From: Larix kaempferi
Taxonomy: Eukaryota; Streptophyta; Pinopsida; Pinales; Pinaceae
Assembly (NCBI GenBank): GCA_027924585.1
Contig: BSBM01000637.1
Location: 3,410,001-3,474,000 of the forward strand
Direction of reading: 5' to 3'
DNA length: 64,000 bases
Each line of letters opens with the position of its first letter. Positions within the stretch are counted from its first letter, which is position 1. A program made the translations under genes and the position numbers. Under the pieces are notes generated by a model, which saw only the letters and a list, made by a program, of their open reading frames with translations, did no database searches and was not told the origin of the DNA. Shown here one piece after another: positions 42,957 to 53,091 of this stretch.

Positions 42957-45900
42957 ATGGCCGCCCATTGTGATATTCTACTTAACAGTTCCAACTATTT
43001 CTCATGGAAATCTCGTATGGAGGATGTTCTACGAAGTAGGGGACTTTTCAGAATTACAACAGGGAAAGAAAAAGAACCCACTGATGATGAAAAGAAAATA
43101 AAATGGGCAAATAGATGTGATGAAGCTCGTGGATTGATTGGGATGTCAATCTCTACTGATTTGCGATTCCACATATCTGGAATTGATGAACCTAATACTG
43201 CTTGGGACAAGTTGGAAACTGTGTTTGGTAAACACAATGAAATTCGAGGCCACCAACTCGAAAATGAGTTGATTTCTTTAAATCCAAGTGACTTTTCATG
43301 CATTCAAGATTATTTATCTAAGTACAAAACTCTCAAGCTCTTATGTGCAGAATGTAAGATTGAGAGGGAAGACAAACAATGCATTTATCACATTCTTTCC
43401 AAACTTGGACCTGCATATTCTGTTTTTGTATCTACATTTTACTCCATGAAAGCGTCATTGAATGCAGCCAGCTATCAAGAGCCTAGTCTTGAATCCTTTT
43501 GTGATTCCTTGATTAGGGAACAAGATAAACTCATTCATCTTGGAATAATCAATAATGCAGATACATCTGGGAAAGCCTTATTGTCCCAACAGAAAGAAAA
43601 GTCCAAGCCTCCCAAGAAACAAAATTTTCGCAATAATAAGTCAAACAAGGGTCCCAAACCCTCTCAGTCAGCTCCTTCTTTAAAAAATGACAAAGGATCC
43701 AAGCCAAAAGGCAAGAAGACTGAGCGTCATTGCAACTATTGCGGGAAAGATAATCATGATGAATCAAAGTGTTTCAAAAAGATGGCAGCCTTGGAAGCAG
43801 CAATGAAGAAGCACCACATCAGCCTAGATTCGCCATCAGAATCTACCTCTCATGGACATGCACTTTGTGCTTCTGGTTATTCTTATAATGCATCTTCTTC
43901 TTCTACTTCAAATGAATGGCTCATTGATTCTGGAGCATCTTATCATATGGCTAAGGATCAAGCCATCTTTTCTACTATGCATGAATGTAACACCAAACAA
44001 ATATTTGTTGGTGATGATAGATCTCTAACTGTTGTAGGAGCTGGAACAGTTCCAGTAGATAATGGTCATTTTAGTGATGTACTATGTGTTCCAAGAATTT
44101 CCTGCAATTTGTTATCAGTCTATCAGATCACTCATTCTGGTGAAGGTAAAACTGTGACCTTTACACCTCACCAAGTTGTAATCAAGGATTTTAAAGATCC
44201 TCAACAGGTTCTAGCTACCGGAATTGTTGATGATATTACCAGGTTGTACAAGTTTAACAACTTTGGGTCATCACCTTTCCCTTCATTTTTTGTTGCTCAT
44301 AGTGATAACTTGAGCAAACTTTGGCATGAGCGATTTGGTCACTTAAATTATCGCTCATTGCAACAACTATGTAAAGAAAATATGGTGACAGGTCTTCCGA
44401 TGGTCTCTTGCAGAGATGGTGTTTGCTCCGGTTGTGTACTCGGAAAACATCATCGGGACAGTTTTGACAAACGTGCCTCTTGGCACGCCTCGGTTCCCTT
44501 GGAGCTTGTGCATAGTGACTTGTGTGGTCCTCTTCCATCTGCTTCATTTTCTGGTTTCAAATATTTCTTAACTTTCATTGATGATTACACCAGACGCACT
44601 TGGGTTTATTTCCTAAAACTTAAGAGCGAAGTATTTAACATGTTCTTGGCCTACAAGGCCCTTGTTGAAAAACAATCTGGTCATCAAATTATTAAGTTAA
44701 GATCTGACAATGGAGGAGAATATGTTAACAAACAGTTCACTACTTTCTGCACTGAACAAGGCATCCAACAACAGCACACTGTTCCATATACACCACAACA
44801 AAATGGTGTAGCTGAGCGGAAGAACCGCACTTTAAAAGAAATGGCTAATTGTATGATCCAATCTAAGGGACTAAGTCTTCAATTTTGGGCTGAAGCCATA
44901 AATTGTGCAAATTACATAGTAAATCGCACCCCCACAAAAGCATTACAAGGTATAACACCGGAAGAAGCATGGAGTAAAATTAAACCTGATGTAAGTCACT
45001 TTCGTGTGTTTGGTAGTGAAGCATGGGCTCACATTCCGGATGAAAAACGGAAAGCATTGCAGCCTAAAAGTGAAAAGTGCATATTTGTTGGATATTCTGA
45101 AGATGTAAAAGGTTATAGACTTCTTCAACCACATTCTCATGCTATAATCATTAGAAGAGATGTTAAATTTGATGAAAATATCTTGGCCTGCGAGCCTAAC
45201 TCGGCGAGTGTGCCATCTTTGGCCTGCGAGCCTGATTCGGCGTTTGTGCCTTCTTCTTCTTCTTCCAACTTCCTTGACAGGTTTCCAACTCCAGTTTCTG
45301 ATGATGACAGTGAGGATGAAAATCCACCTCCGCCTGCTCATGTTCCTCCAGTTGCACCAGCACAAGTGCTTCCTCGATGGGTCCGTTCAACATGTGAAGC
45401 AGCTGGTGATCTTGCCGGTGATCCTAGAGATCAACGTCGAACACGTTCTCAGTTTCAGCGAGCCTCTTCTCTTTTGGCTCAAGTTTCCGAGAATCATGAT
45501 CCAGAAACTTTTGCAGAAGCTTCAGGGAATCCAGATTGGGATGCAGCCATGGATGAAGAATATCATTCCTTAATGGCGAACGATACTTGGGATCTTGTAC
45601 CTCTTCCAAAAGGAAGAAAACTTGTCAGATGTAAATGGGTCTACAGAACTAAGTATGCATCAGATGGAAGTGTTGAAAGACTTAAGGCAAGGTTAGTTGC
45701 CAAAGGTTTTTCTCAAGTTGAAGGGATTGACTACAATGAAACCTTTGCTCCCGTCGCCAAAATGAACTCCATCCGCCTTGTTCTTTCCCTTGCAGCCTTA
45801 CACAACTGGGAAGTCCATCAAATGGATGTCAAGTCTGCCTTCTTACATGGTGATTTACAGGAGGAAATTTACATGGAACAACCTCCTGGCTATGTTCAGA

Positions 45901-47036
45901 ATAACTCTAGCCTTGTTTGTCGCCTTAAGAAATCCTTTTATGGCCTTAAGCAAGCTCCTAGAGCTTGGTATGCCAAAATGGATAACTTTCTCCTTGACAC
46001 TGGTTTTTCTAGATGCCATTCTGACCCCAATGTCTATACCAAGAAAGTAGGAAACCATCTCATCATACTTGTTCTATATGTTGATGACCTTATTCTTACT
46101 GGTAGTGACCCTAAGCTTATAACCCATGTGAAATCCAGTCTTAAACAAACTTTTGAAATGTCAGACTTAGGACATTTGCATTATTTTCTTGGTCTCCAAG
46201 TTCTGCAAACCAAAGAAGGAATCTTTCTTTCTCAGTCTAAGTATGCTTGTGACCTTCTTCGTCGCTTTCACATGGAAGATTGTAAACCAGCCCCTTCTCC
46301 CTTCCAGTCTGGAGTCAAACTTTCTGCCACTTGTACTTCACCTGAAGTAGATGCCACATTGTATCGTCAGCTTGTTGGTTGTCTCTTATACTTGACTCAT
46401 TCCCGTCCTGACCTTTCCTTTGCCGTTGGTAGAGTTGCCCGTTATATGCAGACACCTCATGAAAGTCACTGGAAAGCAGCTAAAAGAATACTTCGATATA
46501 TTCGAGGTACAGTTCAGTTTGGGATTCATTACAGTACAGGGGGGAAACCTTTGTTGGTTGGTTTCACTGATTCAGATTGGGCCGGCGATCCTGATGATCG
46601 AAAGTCTACTGCAGGTTATGTTTTCAGTCTGGGCTCTGGACCTATCACTTGGGCTTGTAAGAAACAACAAGCTCTTGCTCTTTCTTCAGCAGAGGCAGAA
46701 TATCGAGCAGCAGTTAATGCCAGTCAGGAAGCTTTATGGCTTCGACAGATCCTTTCAGAGTTTGGATTCGAGCAGCAGCAGCCTACTCCACTTTGGTGCG
46801 ACAATCAAAGTGCCATCAAGCTTGCCAAAGATCCAGTTCTACATCAACGCAGCAAACACATTGAGCTACATATGCACTTCATCAGAAATCTTGTTCATGA
46901 TCGTGTTCTCGAAGTGCTCTTTTGCCCTACAGATGATCAAGTTGCAGACATCTTCACCAAGTCTCTTACAGAAGTGAAGTTTTCTAAACTTCGATCTATG
47001 TTAGGAGTTCAGGAACTTGTCATTAAGGGGGGATAG
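42957..47036 (+). CDS. B gag-pol polyprotein
   Basis: 1359 codons, ATG at 42957, no break. Gag occupies about residues 1-280, with a copia capsid region and a CCHC knuckle at 259-272 (CNYCGKDNHDESKC). Protease motif DSGAS begins at 324. Integrase: HERFGH plus CSGC zinc region (about 455-500) and catalytic Asp521, Asp584, Glu620 with 35 residues between the last two. A proline/acidic linker follows (about 750-830). RT has YVDD at 1041-1044. RNase H has Asp1205 (TDSDWAG), SSAEAEY and WCDNQSAIK. The end QVADIFTKSLTEVKF is the usual copia terminus. It acts in cytoplasmic particles: Gag packages RNA, RT/RNase H makes DNA, integrase inserts it. Length is normal for the family. Confidence 0.97.
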   Translation: MAAHCDILLNSSNYFSWKSRMEDVLRSRGLFRITTGKEKEPTDDEKKIKWANRCDEARGLIGMSISTDLRFHISGIDEPNTAWDKLETVFGKHNEIRGHQLENELISLNPSDFSCIQDYLSKYKTLKLLCAECKIEREDKQCIYHILSKLGPAYSVFVSTFYSMKASLNAASYQEPSLESFCDSLIREQDKLIHLGIINNADTSGKALLSQQKEKSKPPKKQNFRNNKSNKGPKPSQSAPSLKNDKGSKPKGKKTERHCNYCGKDNHDESKCFKKMAALEAAMKKHHISLDSPSESTSHGHALCASGYSYNASSSSTSNEWLIDSGASYHMAKDQAIFSTMHECNTKQIFVGDDRSLTVVGAGTVPVDNGHFSDVLCVPRISCNLLSVYQITHSGEGKTVTFTPHQVVIKDFKDPQQVLATGIVDDITRLYKFNNFGSSPFPSFFVAHSDNLSKLWHERFGHLNYRSLQQLCKENMVTGLPMVSCRDGVCSGCVLGKHHRDSFDKRASWHASVPLELVHSDLCGPLPSASFSGFKYFLTFIDDYTRRTWVYFLKLKSEVFNMFLAYKALVEKQSGHQIIKLRSDNGGEYVNKQFTTFCTEQGIQQQHTVPYTPQQNGVAERKNRTLKEMANCMIQSKGLSLQFWAEAINCANYIVNRTPTKALQGITPEEAWSKIKPDVSHFRVFGSEAWAHIPDEKRKALQPKSEKCIFVGYSEDVKGYRLLQPHSHAIIIRRDVKFDENILACEPNSASVPSLACEPDSAFVPSSSSSNFLDRFPTPVSDDDSEDENPPPPAHVPPVAPAQVLPRWVRSTCEAAGDLAGDPRDQRRTRSQFQRASSLLAQVSENHDPETFAEASGNPDWDAAMDEEYHSLMANDTWDLVPLPKGRKLVRCKWVYRTKYASDGSVERLKARLVAKGFSQVEGIDYNETFAPVAKMNSIRLVLSLAALHNWEVHQMDVKSAFLHGDLQEEIYMEQPPGYVQNNSSLVCRLKKSFYGLKQAPRAWYAKMDNFLLDTGFSRCHSDPNVYTKKVGNHLIILVLYVDDLILTGSDPKLITHVKSSLKQTFEMSDLGHLHYFLGLQVLQTKEGIFLSQSKYACDLLRRFHMEDCKPAPSPFQSGVKLSATCTSPEVDATLYRQLVGCLLYLTHSRPDLSFAVGRVARYMQTPHESHWKAAKRILRYIRGTVQFGIHYSTGGKPLLVGFTDSDWAGDPDDRKSTAGYVFSLGSGPITWACKKQQALALSSAEAEYRAAVNASQEALWLRQILSEFGFEQQQPTPLWCDNQSAIKLAKDPVLHQRSKHIELHMHFIRNLVHDRVLEVLFCPTDDQVADIFTKSLTEVKFSKLRSMLGVQELVIKGG
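47023..47034 (+). promoter_or_regulatory. Second polypurine-like tract of B, at the stop codon
   Basis: TTAAGGGGGGAT, identical to the tract next to the 3' LTR but 85 bases upstream, overlapping the last codons and stop of the polyprotein. Confidence 0.6.
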
Positions 47037-47107
47037 GCTCTAATGCCTCATTCCTTCTCCTAATAGTGTCACTTTTGTAAATCCTTCAATCCTATCCCAA
47101 GTTGTTC

Positions 47108-47118
47108 TTAAGGGGGGA
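47108..47118 (+). promoter_or_regulatory. B polypurine tract
   Basis: TTAAGGGGGGA directly before the 3' LTR, the expected position for plus-strand priming. Confidence 0.93.
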
Positions 47119-47576
47119 TGTTAGGATATTTAGACACTTAGGAGTTAGTTAAGATCAACTTGTGTAATATATCCGTTAGGGATAGTGTGTTTCTTTAGTA
47201 TGCATTAGTATGCATTTGTAAATACTTAATCCGACGGTCACGATATGTTTCCGACATAGAGTGATCCGACGGCTCAACTTCTCTTAGATCAAACCTAACC
47301 TTGATCCGTGGCTTAACACCCGATTGGTCCATGATCTCTATTTAAAGAGCATGGAGGGTCATTGTTTAGTTGATCGATTATGAGAAGCTCATTTGTAACT
47401 TTCTTTCTTTGCATAATAAATTGTCCCGTAGAAGCTATTTGGCCGGGGCCGTGGAGTGTTTCCCTCAAGAGGGTTTAAACCACGTCAAAACATCGGTGTG
47501 TTGATCTGTGATCTGTTTGTGTGAAGTGGTTTCTCTTGGTGTTCGGTCCTTTGGTAGTACCCTGTGTACCCGAACA
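47119..47576 (+). repeat. B 3' LTR
   Basis: 458 bp, same ends as the 5' LTR and a single difference from it. TATTTAAA at 47339-47346. Confidence 0.97.
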
Positions 47577-47581
47577 TGATT

Positions 47582-48400
47582 GTTGTGAAGTGGTAATGGG
47601 AACAACAGTTGGGTCAACTGTGTTGGATGAAGTAAGGATGACATCAACTGATGAGATAGAAGGGAGTGTAGTGGGAGTAAGAGGGGGTGTAGAGGTAGAT
47701 GTAGTAGTCACTATGGCTACTTCTTGCAGAGGGATATATGGAAGAGGATCATCCATTCCCATACCATTGAAGAGATGAACAATTGTTGGTGTGAAAATAA
47801 CTTCTTGTATGACAGGAACAACAGTAGGTAAAGAAGATGGAAGCATTTCATCCTCCAAGTCACTTTCATCGATCATGGTGACCATTGGCACAAAAATTCT
47901 AACCTTTTGTTTCTCTAATGGAGTGTATCCTGTACTAACCTTAGTATCCACTACCAAACACATCTCTGCTAATTCTCTTTTCATCTCAGTAGCCGACTGA
48001 ATCAAAGCATTGAGATTTTCTAGAGGCCTGGGCTGTGTTATATCTTTCACAGGGGTCTTTCCCTTGTCATCAACATGGTAAGTAAGCATGAAGGGTGTGC
48101 TTTCTTTCTATGATTCTTTCTCTACCCTTTCCTTCTGCACCTTTTCATCAAGGGATAGATCAAACTTTATGTATTGTAGAACTTTAGCTTTGAGCTCTTG
48201 TTGATACTAAAAAATAAAATTATTTTCTTCCAATGAGGAATTCTTATTCAGAACTTCAACAAATGAATCAAACCCCTAATAAATAGAATCATCTGGAACG
48301 GTTTGATGAGCATACTCAGATTTATAGAACCTTCAGATGTAGTTTCTTCCTGATCCCACTCGAGTTAGTGTTGTACAGGTTCATTGGACTGAGCATTATG
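47582..48400 (-). pseudogene. G2 unit 1 extra ORF, N-terminal part
   Basis: Minus frame open from 48089 to the B insertion. It starts near YQQELKAKVLQYIKFDLSLDEK (about 48210), then MLTYHVDDKGKTPVKDI, NALIQSATEMKRELAEM, an acidic EDEMLPSSLP section and a long Ser/Thr/Pro-rich stretch. It follows directly on the RNase H end without integrase between them. I see no signal peptide or membrane helix. The joined ORF (48400 to 47582, 41326 to 40100, 17643 to 17372) would be roughly 700 residues. Function unknown. Confidence 0.6.
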
Positions 48401-48863
48401 TAAGCACAAACCTTGTCCTTTTACAATTTTAGTAGTTATGATCTCAAGGTCATGTTCTTGAAGAGCTGTCATCTAGTGAGCACATTTTCCCCAAAGGTCC
48501 TTTTGGATCAGAACATTCCTGATGGATGCATAAGGGACAATAACCTTAGTCCAAGATTTCAAAAGATAGGGTCTATAGTGTTTTACTGACTTATAGACTG
48601 CATAGGCTTGTTTATCAGTCGGGAATAATTTAGTTCGGCCCCTTTAAACGTGGAGCTCATGAAGGAGATAGGAATCTCAACATCATCATGATGTTTTTGC
48701 GTGAGAACAACTACATACGAGAAATCAGTATAAAAAGTATATAAAATAAAATATTTAGTGAAATCGGGAGACATCAGAGCATGAGCTTCCACGATGGATT
48801 TCTGAATTTCAGCAATGGCTTTTCCATGGTCATCAAACCATTTAAATTGTGCATATTATTTAA
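48401..48863 (-). pseudogene. G2 RNase H after RT
   Basis: Minus frames give EAHALMSPDFTKYFILYTF, PISFMSSTFKGAELNYSR and, after a shift and a TAG, LKSWTKVIVPYASIRNVL and MTALQEHDLEII. This is the RNase H domain tethered to gypsy RT. The usual first Asp region reads FYTDFSYVVVL. After its end the extra ORF begins. Confidence 0.75.
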
Positions 48864-49823
48864 TCAATTGTTGTAAAGGTTTGACAATCTGTGCAAAATT
48901 AGGAACATATATTCTACAAAATTAATTTTACCTAGGAACGACTGCATGGATTTTCTATAGCTAGGAAGTTTGATCTTGGAAATGGCGTCTATCCTCTTTT
49001 GGTCAATAATCATGTTGTGTTTTGAAACGATGAATCCCAACAACTTACCTTCAGTGATCATGAACATGGATTCCTTCGGATTCAGTGAAATCCCATATTT
49101 TCTTGACCCCTCGCATACTTGTTTAAGAGCAAACAGATGTTCATGCCTCTTTTTAGAATAAATTGTAATGTCATCAAGATAAACAACAATAGAATTATGC
49201 ATTAATCCCATGAAAGCTATGTCCATAGCTCTCTGGAAAGTGGCACCTTCATTTATAAATCCAAAAGGAATTCGTCTGTAAGCAAATGTTCCCCAAGGGC
49301 TTCTAAAAGTTGTTTTCAATTGGTCAGTGGGGGAAACTAAAACTTGATTGTATCTTGAGAACCCATCTAACAGAGAGAACATCTCAGCACCTGCAACCTT
49401 TTGTAAAATCTGATCCATGGGGGGAACAGGATAATTATCTTTCTAAAATGCTTTATTAAGGTTCTTGAAATCTACACACAATCTAATTTCCCCATTCTTC
49501 TTCCGAACAGGGACTAATTTTGCAATCCATTGTGTGTGTCTGACTAGGAATACAATTCTTGCTTCTAACAGTTTCTCGAGCTCTTTTTTAACAAATGGTT
49601 TTAACATGGGATTCATCTTTCTCAATTTATGCTGGTAAGGTTTGACATTAGGTTTCATGGGTATATTGTGATGCATGATATGGGTATCAAAGGTATTGAG
49701 CTCATAATATGTCCAAGCGAACACATCTTTGAACTCTCTGCATGATTTAATGAAATATTTCCTCTCCTCGGGAGAGAAGTCAATCCCTAAATTTATTAAC
49801 CGAGGGTTTTGATCGGTTCCCAA
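48864..49823 (-). CDS. G2 reverse transcriptase (interrupted by one stop)
   Basis: 49823-49443 carries FKDVFAWTYYELNTFD, KPYQHKLRKMNPML, KLVPVRKKNGEIRLCVDFKNLNKAF. After a TAG (49440-49442), 49418-48864 carries MFSLLDGFSRYNQVLV, RIPFGFINEGATFQRAMD and the active site YLDD (residues 80-83 counted from 49418), then LLGFIVSKHNM. Both parts share one frame, so only the nonsense codon and a shift after 48864 break it. Confidence 0.9.
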
Positions 49824-50047
49824 GTTGATAGGTTCATAGCTTGTAGATGAGATTTATGTTTTGCAGTTTGGTTTATGTTGAATTTGTATTGCAGATCATA
49901 GTACTTTTCCAAATTGATGACTAACTTGGTAATGAGATTAGAAGGGAATTTAGGTTCAGATAAAGATTTCTCATGATCATCCTCATCTATTGCTACATCT
50001 TGGAAAGTATCTTGGGCTGTGAGGAAATCTAAGATTTGTTGATCATC
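49824..50047 (-). other. G2 linker between RNase H and RT
   Basis: Degenerate linker, acidic in one frame (DEDDHEKSLSEPKFPSN), with a TAA where the upstream frame stops and a shift before RT. Confidence 0.5.
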
Positions 50048-50818
50048 TTAAAAAACTTTCCAACTAGTTACATTGTCAGGGATAGAAGGTTTGTACACTA
50101 AATCAATAGAGAAATTATCAAGAGACAAACCTTTTGGAGGAATCAATATGGAGTCAGTATTGACCAACAACTCTACGTCAAGGTTTTGGGACCCGGGGAA
50201 TGACTTAATATTGAATGCACTATAAGAATTGGTTAGATCCCTTACAAGCTTCTGATAATTAACCAAATGGGGAGAGATACAGTGAATCTTATTCCTTGCA
50301 TGTTTGACAATAATTTCATAATCTTCGTAGCATTCTATTACCCGAGCGCCCAGATCAATTTCCTTCCTGATTCCCTAAATCAGAGCTTCGTATTCAACAA
50401 TATTGTTAGTGCACTCAAATTCTAGTATGCAGAAAATCATTATTTTGGTCCCCTTTGGGTCTATTAAGACACATCCTGCACTAGCTCCATCTTTAGATCT
50501 TGACCCATCAAAGAACAAAGTCCATGCATTTGAATCTATCCTAAAATTAGTATTCACATTATCGACATTATGTACAACAGAACCAGAGAATGGGACAGAA
50601 GTAAAATTAACTATTTGGGATTGATTATGAACATTCTTAGTAGGTGATGAATATGTAGGTAAATCCTCAAAAAATGTGTCAAAAGTGTAGTGTTCTATGT
50701 GTGAGCTAAGATAAGCTGTAGTCTCACTGGAATCATTCAAATTAGTGATAGTTTGTTTCATGTATGGCTCTCTGCTGATTTTGATTCGATTAGGTCTTCC
50801 ATTATAAGGAAGCCACAA
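50048..50818 (-). CDS. G2 extra RNase H located between protease and RT
   Basis: Counted from 50818: a variable lead of about 95 residues, then WTLFFDGSRSKDGASAGCVL (Asp104), CTNNIVEYEALI (Glu142), a TAG at 50372-50374, and then GIRKEIDLGARV, ECYEDYEIIVKHARNKIHC and SFPGSQNLDVELLVN. These are all strands and acidic positions of a type-I RNase H of the second (host/archaeal-like) kind. The domain ends KPSIPDNVTSWKVF. Position between protease and RT is unlike the common gypsy order. Confidence 0.82.
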
Positions 50819-50857
50819 GTGGGACCAGTCAGTAGAAAAATAACCTTTAAGCTTTTC

Positions 50858-51142
50858 TTACCAATCCCTACTTAGCCACATTCCATATGCCTCGGGAATA
50901 CCAGCCACAACTATGTCAATGGTTCGGTGGATTCTTAGATCAACAAACAATGTCAGAAGAAGATTTTTCAACTCTGCCAGTACCCTAATCCTTGATCGGT
51001 CAAGTTGAACTATTTGGGTAGGGAAAGGGTCCCACGATGCATTCAACTTCTTGCAAATAAACAGAGACATCACATTCGATGAAGCACCTGACTCTATCAT
51101 GCAGTTATGAACATTCCTATTGAAAATTTTGAAAGTGAGCAA
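50858..51142 (-). pseudogene. G2 protease
   Basis: Reads NCMIESGASSNVMSLFICKKL, then IVVAGIPEAYGMWLSRDW. It is the retropepsin fold region, but the active-site Asp is Glu here (codon 51094-51092), which should abolish or greatly weaken catalysis. Same frame as gag and the RNase H that follows. Confidence 0.8.
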
Positions 51143-51568
51143 GAAAGGAGGTGTCTTCTTTACACCAAGATTTTGGCAACCGAGTTTAGAATATGTCTCT
51201 AAGTTGTTTTTTTGAACTTATCTAGGTTTGTTCACAATCATTCTTTTAGGCAGGTTATCTCTCATGGTAGATATTTTCAAAATTTCAAAAAGAGATATGT
51301 TAGCCTTTACCCTTTTCAAGTCATCAATTAAACTATATTCAAACTCAGGAATGATAGTCTCTTTCTATGTTACTGCTTTTCCTCTATTTGGGGTAGGTGT
51401 AGAAGGGTAAGCATCCTATGTAGATTGTCCTTTGTTTCTTGTATTATAAGTATTTTGGACATTAAAACTAGTCTTAGGCTCATCTTCCTCTTCAGCCATA
51501 GGGAGTTTTGAAAAGTAGTTGATGGTGTTGACCTGGTGGTCCTCTTCTTCATCTAGTGGTTCAGGATC
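51143..51568 (-). other. G2 gag-protease connector, degenerate
   Basis: Broken frames between gag and protease, with acidic EDEPKTSFNVQNTYNTRNK and FEYSLIDDLKRVKANISLFEIL. No zinc knuckle is seen. Confidence 0.5.
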
Positions 51569-52984
51569 CTAGTTTTCTTTTGGATTTTCATTAGGGTTAT
51601 CAAGAGGATTCTGGGATTCAGAAACCAAAGCTTTAAAAATAGAATAAATTTCATTAGAGTTTAACCCCTCATCTGGATTAGGTGGAATCTGGTTCTGAGG
51701 GGGTTGGTAAGGCTTCCTAAAAGGTGGTCTTACAAATCCTCTGTTATTGGTTTGATTTTCAGTGTTGGTCTTTTTTAAGTATACCATCTCATTGGAGATC
51801 TTTCGAAGAAATTTTTTCATATCATTCATTTCAAATGGATCCTTATTTTGCATAGTGGGTTTAGGAGGGTTCTTTTGTTTCTTATGGGAGGTAGAAGTTT
51901 GTTCAGATTGAATATTAGGATTATATTTCAAACAAAACATGTCCTTTTCTACCTGGATGGCTTTAGCGAAGGCTTCTTGCAAATTATCTTTGTGTGCTCT
52001 TTTGACCCACATGGCTATGGGGATAGGAAGACCTTTAATGTAATATGAAACCAACAATTCTTCCACAGGAAGAACAATAGTCGGGATTCTATTTTTTAAG
52101 TAGGATAATATCTGGTTGTAATCTTTAACCCTTTCTTTTCCCTTTATTTTCATTGAGGACAGATCAATGACCAGATCCTCAAGGGTTTTATCATCTCCAA
52201 ATTTTTGGATAAAGATTGTTTCAAAATCATTCCTGGAAGAGATGGATTGGGATTTCAAGGCAAAATACCAACCAGATGCTTTCCCTTCAAAGGTATAATG
52301 GAACAATCTACAGAATACATTTTCATGTATGACACTTCTCAACCTAATAGCTTGCATGAAGGTCTCAATATGGTCTAGTGCAAATGATTTATCATCTAGA
52401 TTAACTTTAGGAAGCCACTTTTCTACCCAGTTTTTGGGAAGTCTATGTTGTTCCCTAAGAATGAATACATCATTCTGGTCTAGCCAAGGTCTTTTTTGGC
52501 CTTCTCCCATTGGTATATCTTCTGAAGAAGAACTTGAGGATGACTCACTGTCTGATGATTATTCAAATTAGGATGATGATGAAGAAGGAGGTGTTGGTGG
52601 TGGTCCACCTGATGTAATGTTGGGTTGTGGGATATGTTGATCTTGATCTCTTTCTTCCAATAATGATGAGATTTGGATGTCAAGAAACAATTCCTATCGA
52701 GTTGTGTTCAAATTATCTGTGCTCTGATTATTGGAGTTTTGGTTTTCGATGACAATCCAACAATTACTGTTTTGTTGTTGTTGGGATAATCTTTGTATCA
52801 GGTTTCAATTTTCTTCAATTCTATGTTCAACCCGAGCAATTCTATCATGTGCATTTTTTCTTAATTGCTCAAGGGTAAGAAACCCTCTTGTAGGTGATAC
52901 AAAAATAATTTGAGGCCTAGATGTCTCTTTCCCTGTTACAGGAGTAGCAGGTACTAAAGTTGGATCTTGAACTGGTTGTTCCAT
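51569..52984 (-). pseudogene. G2 gag
   Basis: An ATG at 52984-52982 (MEQPVQDPTLVPATPVTGKE) starts a frame with a few stops until 52570. From 52510 it is open for 313 codons. It contains WVEKWLPKVNLDDKSFALDHIETFMQ-type capsid sequence, CRLFHYTFEGKASGWYFAL, VKDYNQILSYLKNRIPT and VEELLVSYYIKGLP, as in the retrotransposon gag domain. No CCHC knuckle follows. Confidence 0.85.
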
Positions 52985-53070
52985 GGATATGGATGCTTTA
53001 GTTTGCAGTTTGGGTTATGTTTGCTAGATGAGGTTTACTAGTGGTATTTTTTCTAGGCATGACTGATCAT

Positions 53071-53089
53071 GGCCCTCCTTCTAGTGCCA
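53071..53089 (-). promoter_or_regulatory. G2 primer binding site
   Basis: Minus strand reads TGGCACTAGAAGGAGGGCC, two bases inside the LTR end. It starts with TGG as for a tRNA-primed site. The tRNA is not named. Confidence 0.7.
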
Positions 53090-53091
53090 AT

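Larger units (their letters stand above)
41332..47576 (+). mobile_element. B: intact, recent Ty1/copia element
   Basis: 6245 bp, with identical-length LTRs (458 bp), a perfect target duplication tgatt (41327-41331, 47577-47581), primer site, purine tract and a single unbroken polyprotein. The LTRs differ at one position by my reading (near 41427: A in the 5' copy, G in the 3' copy). All protease, integrase, RT and RNase H catalytic residues are present. It is unrelated in LTR sequence to the A family. Confidence 0.97.

Noticed and set aside
45160-45573. Plus-strand frame inside the B polyprotein
   Set aside because: Alternate frame of the proline/acidic linker, fully explained by the 1359-codon frame.
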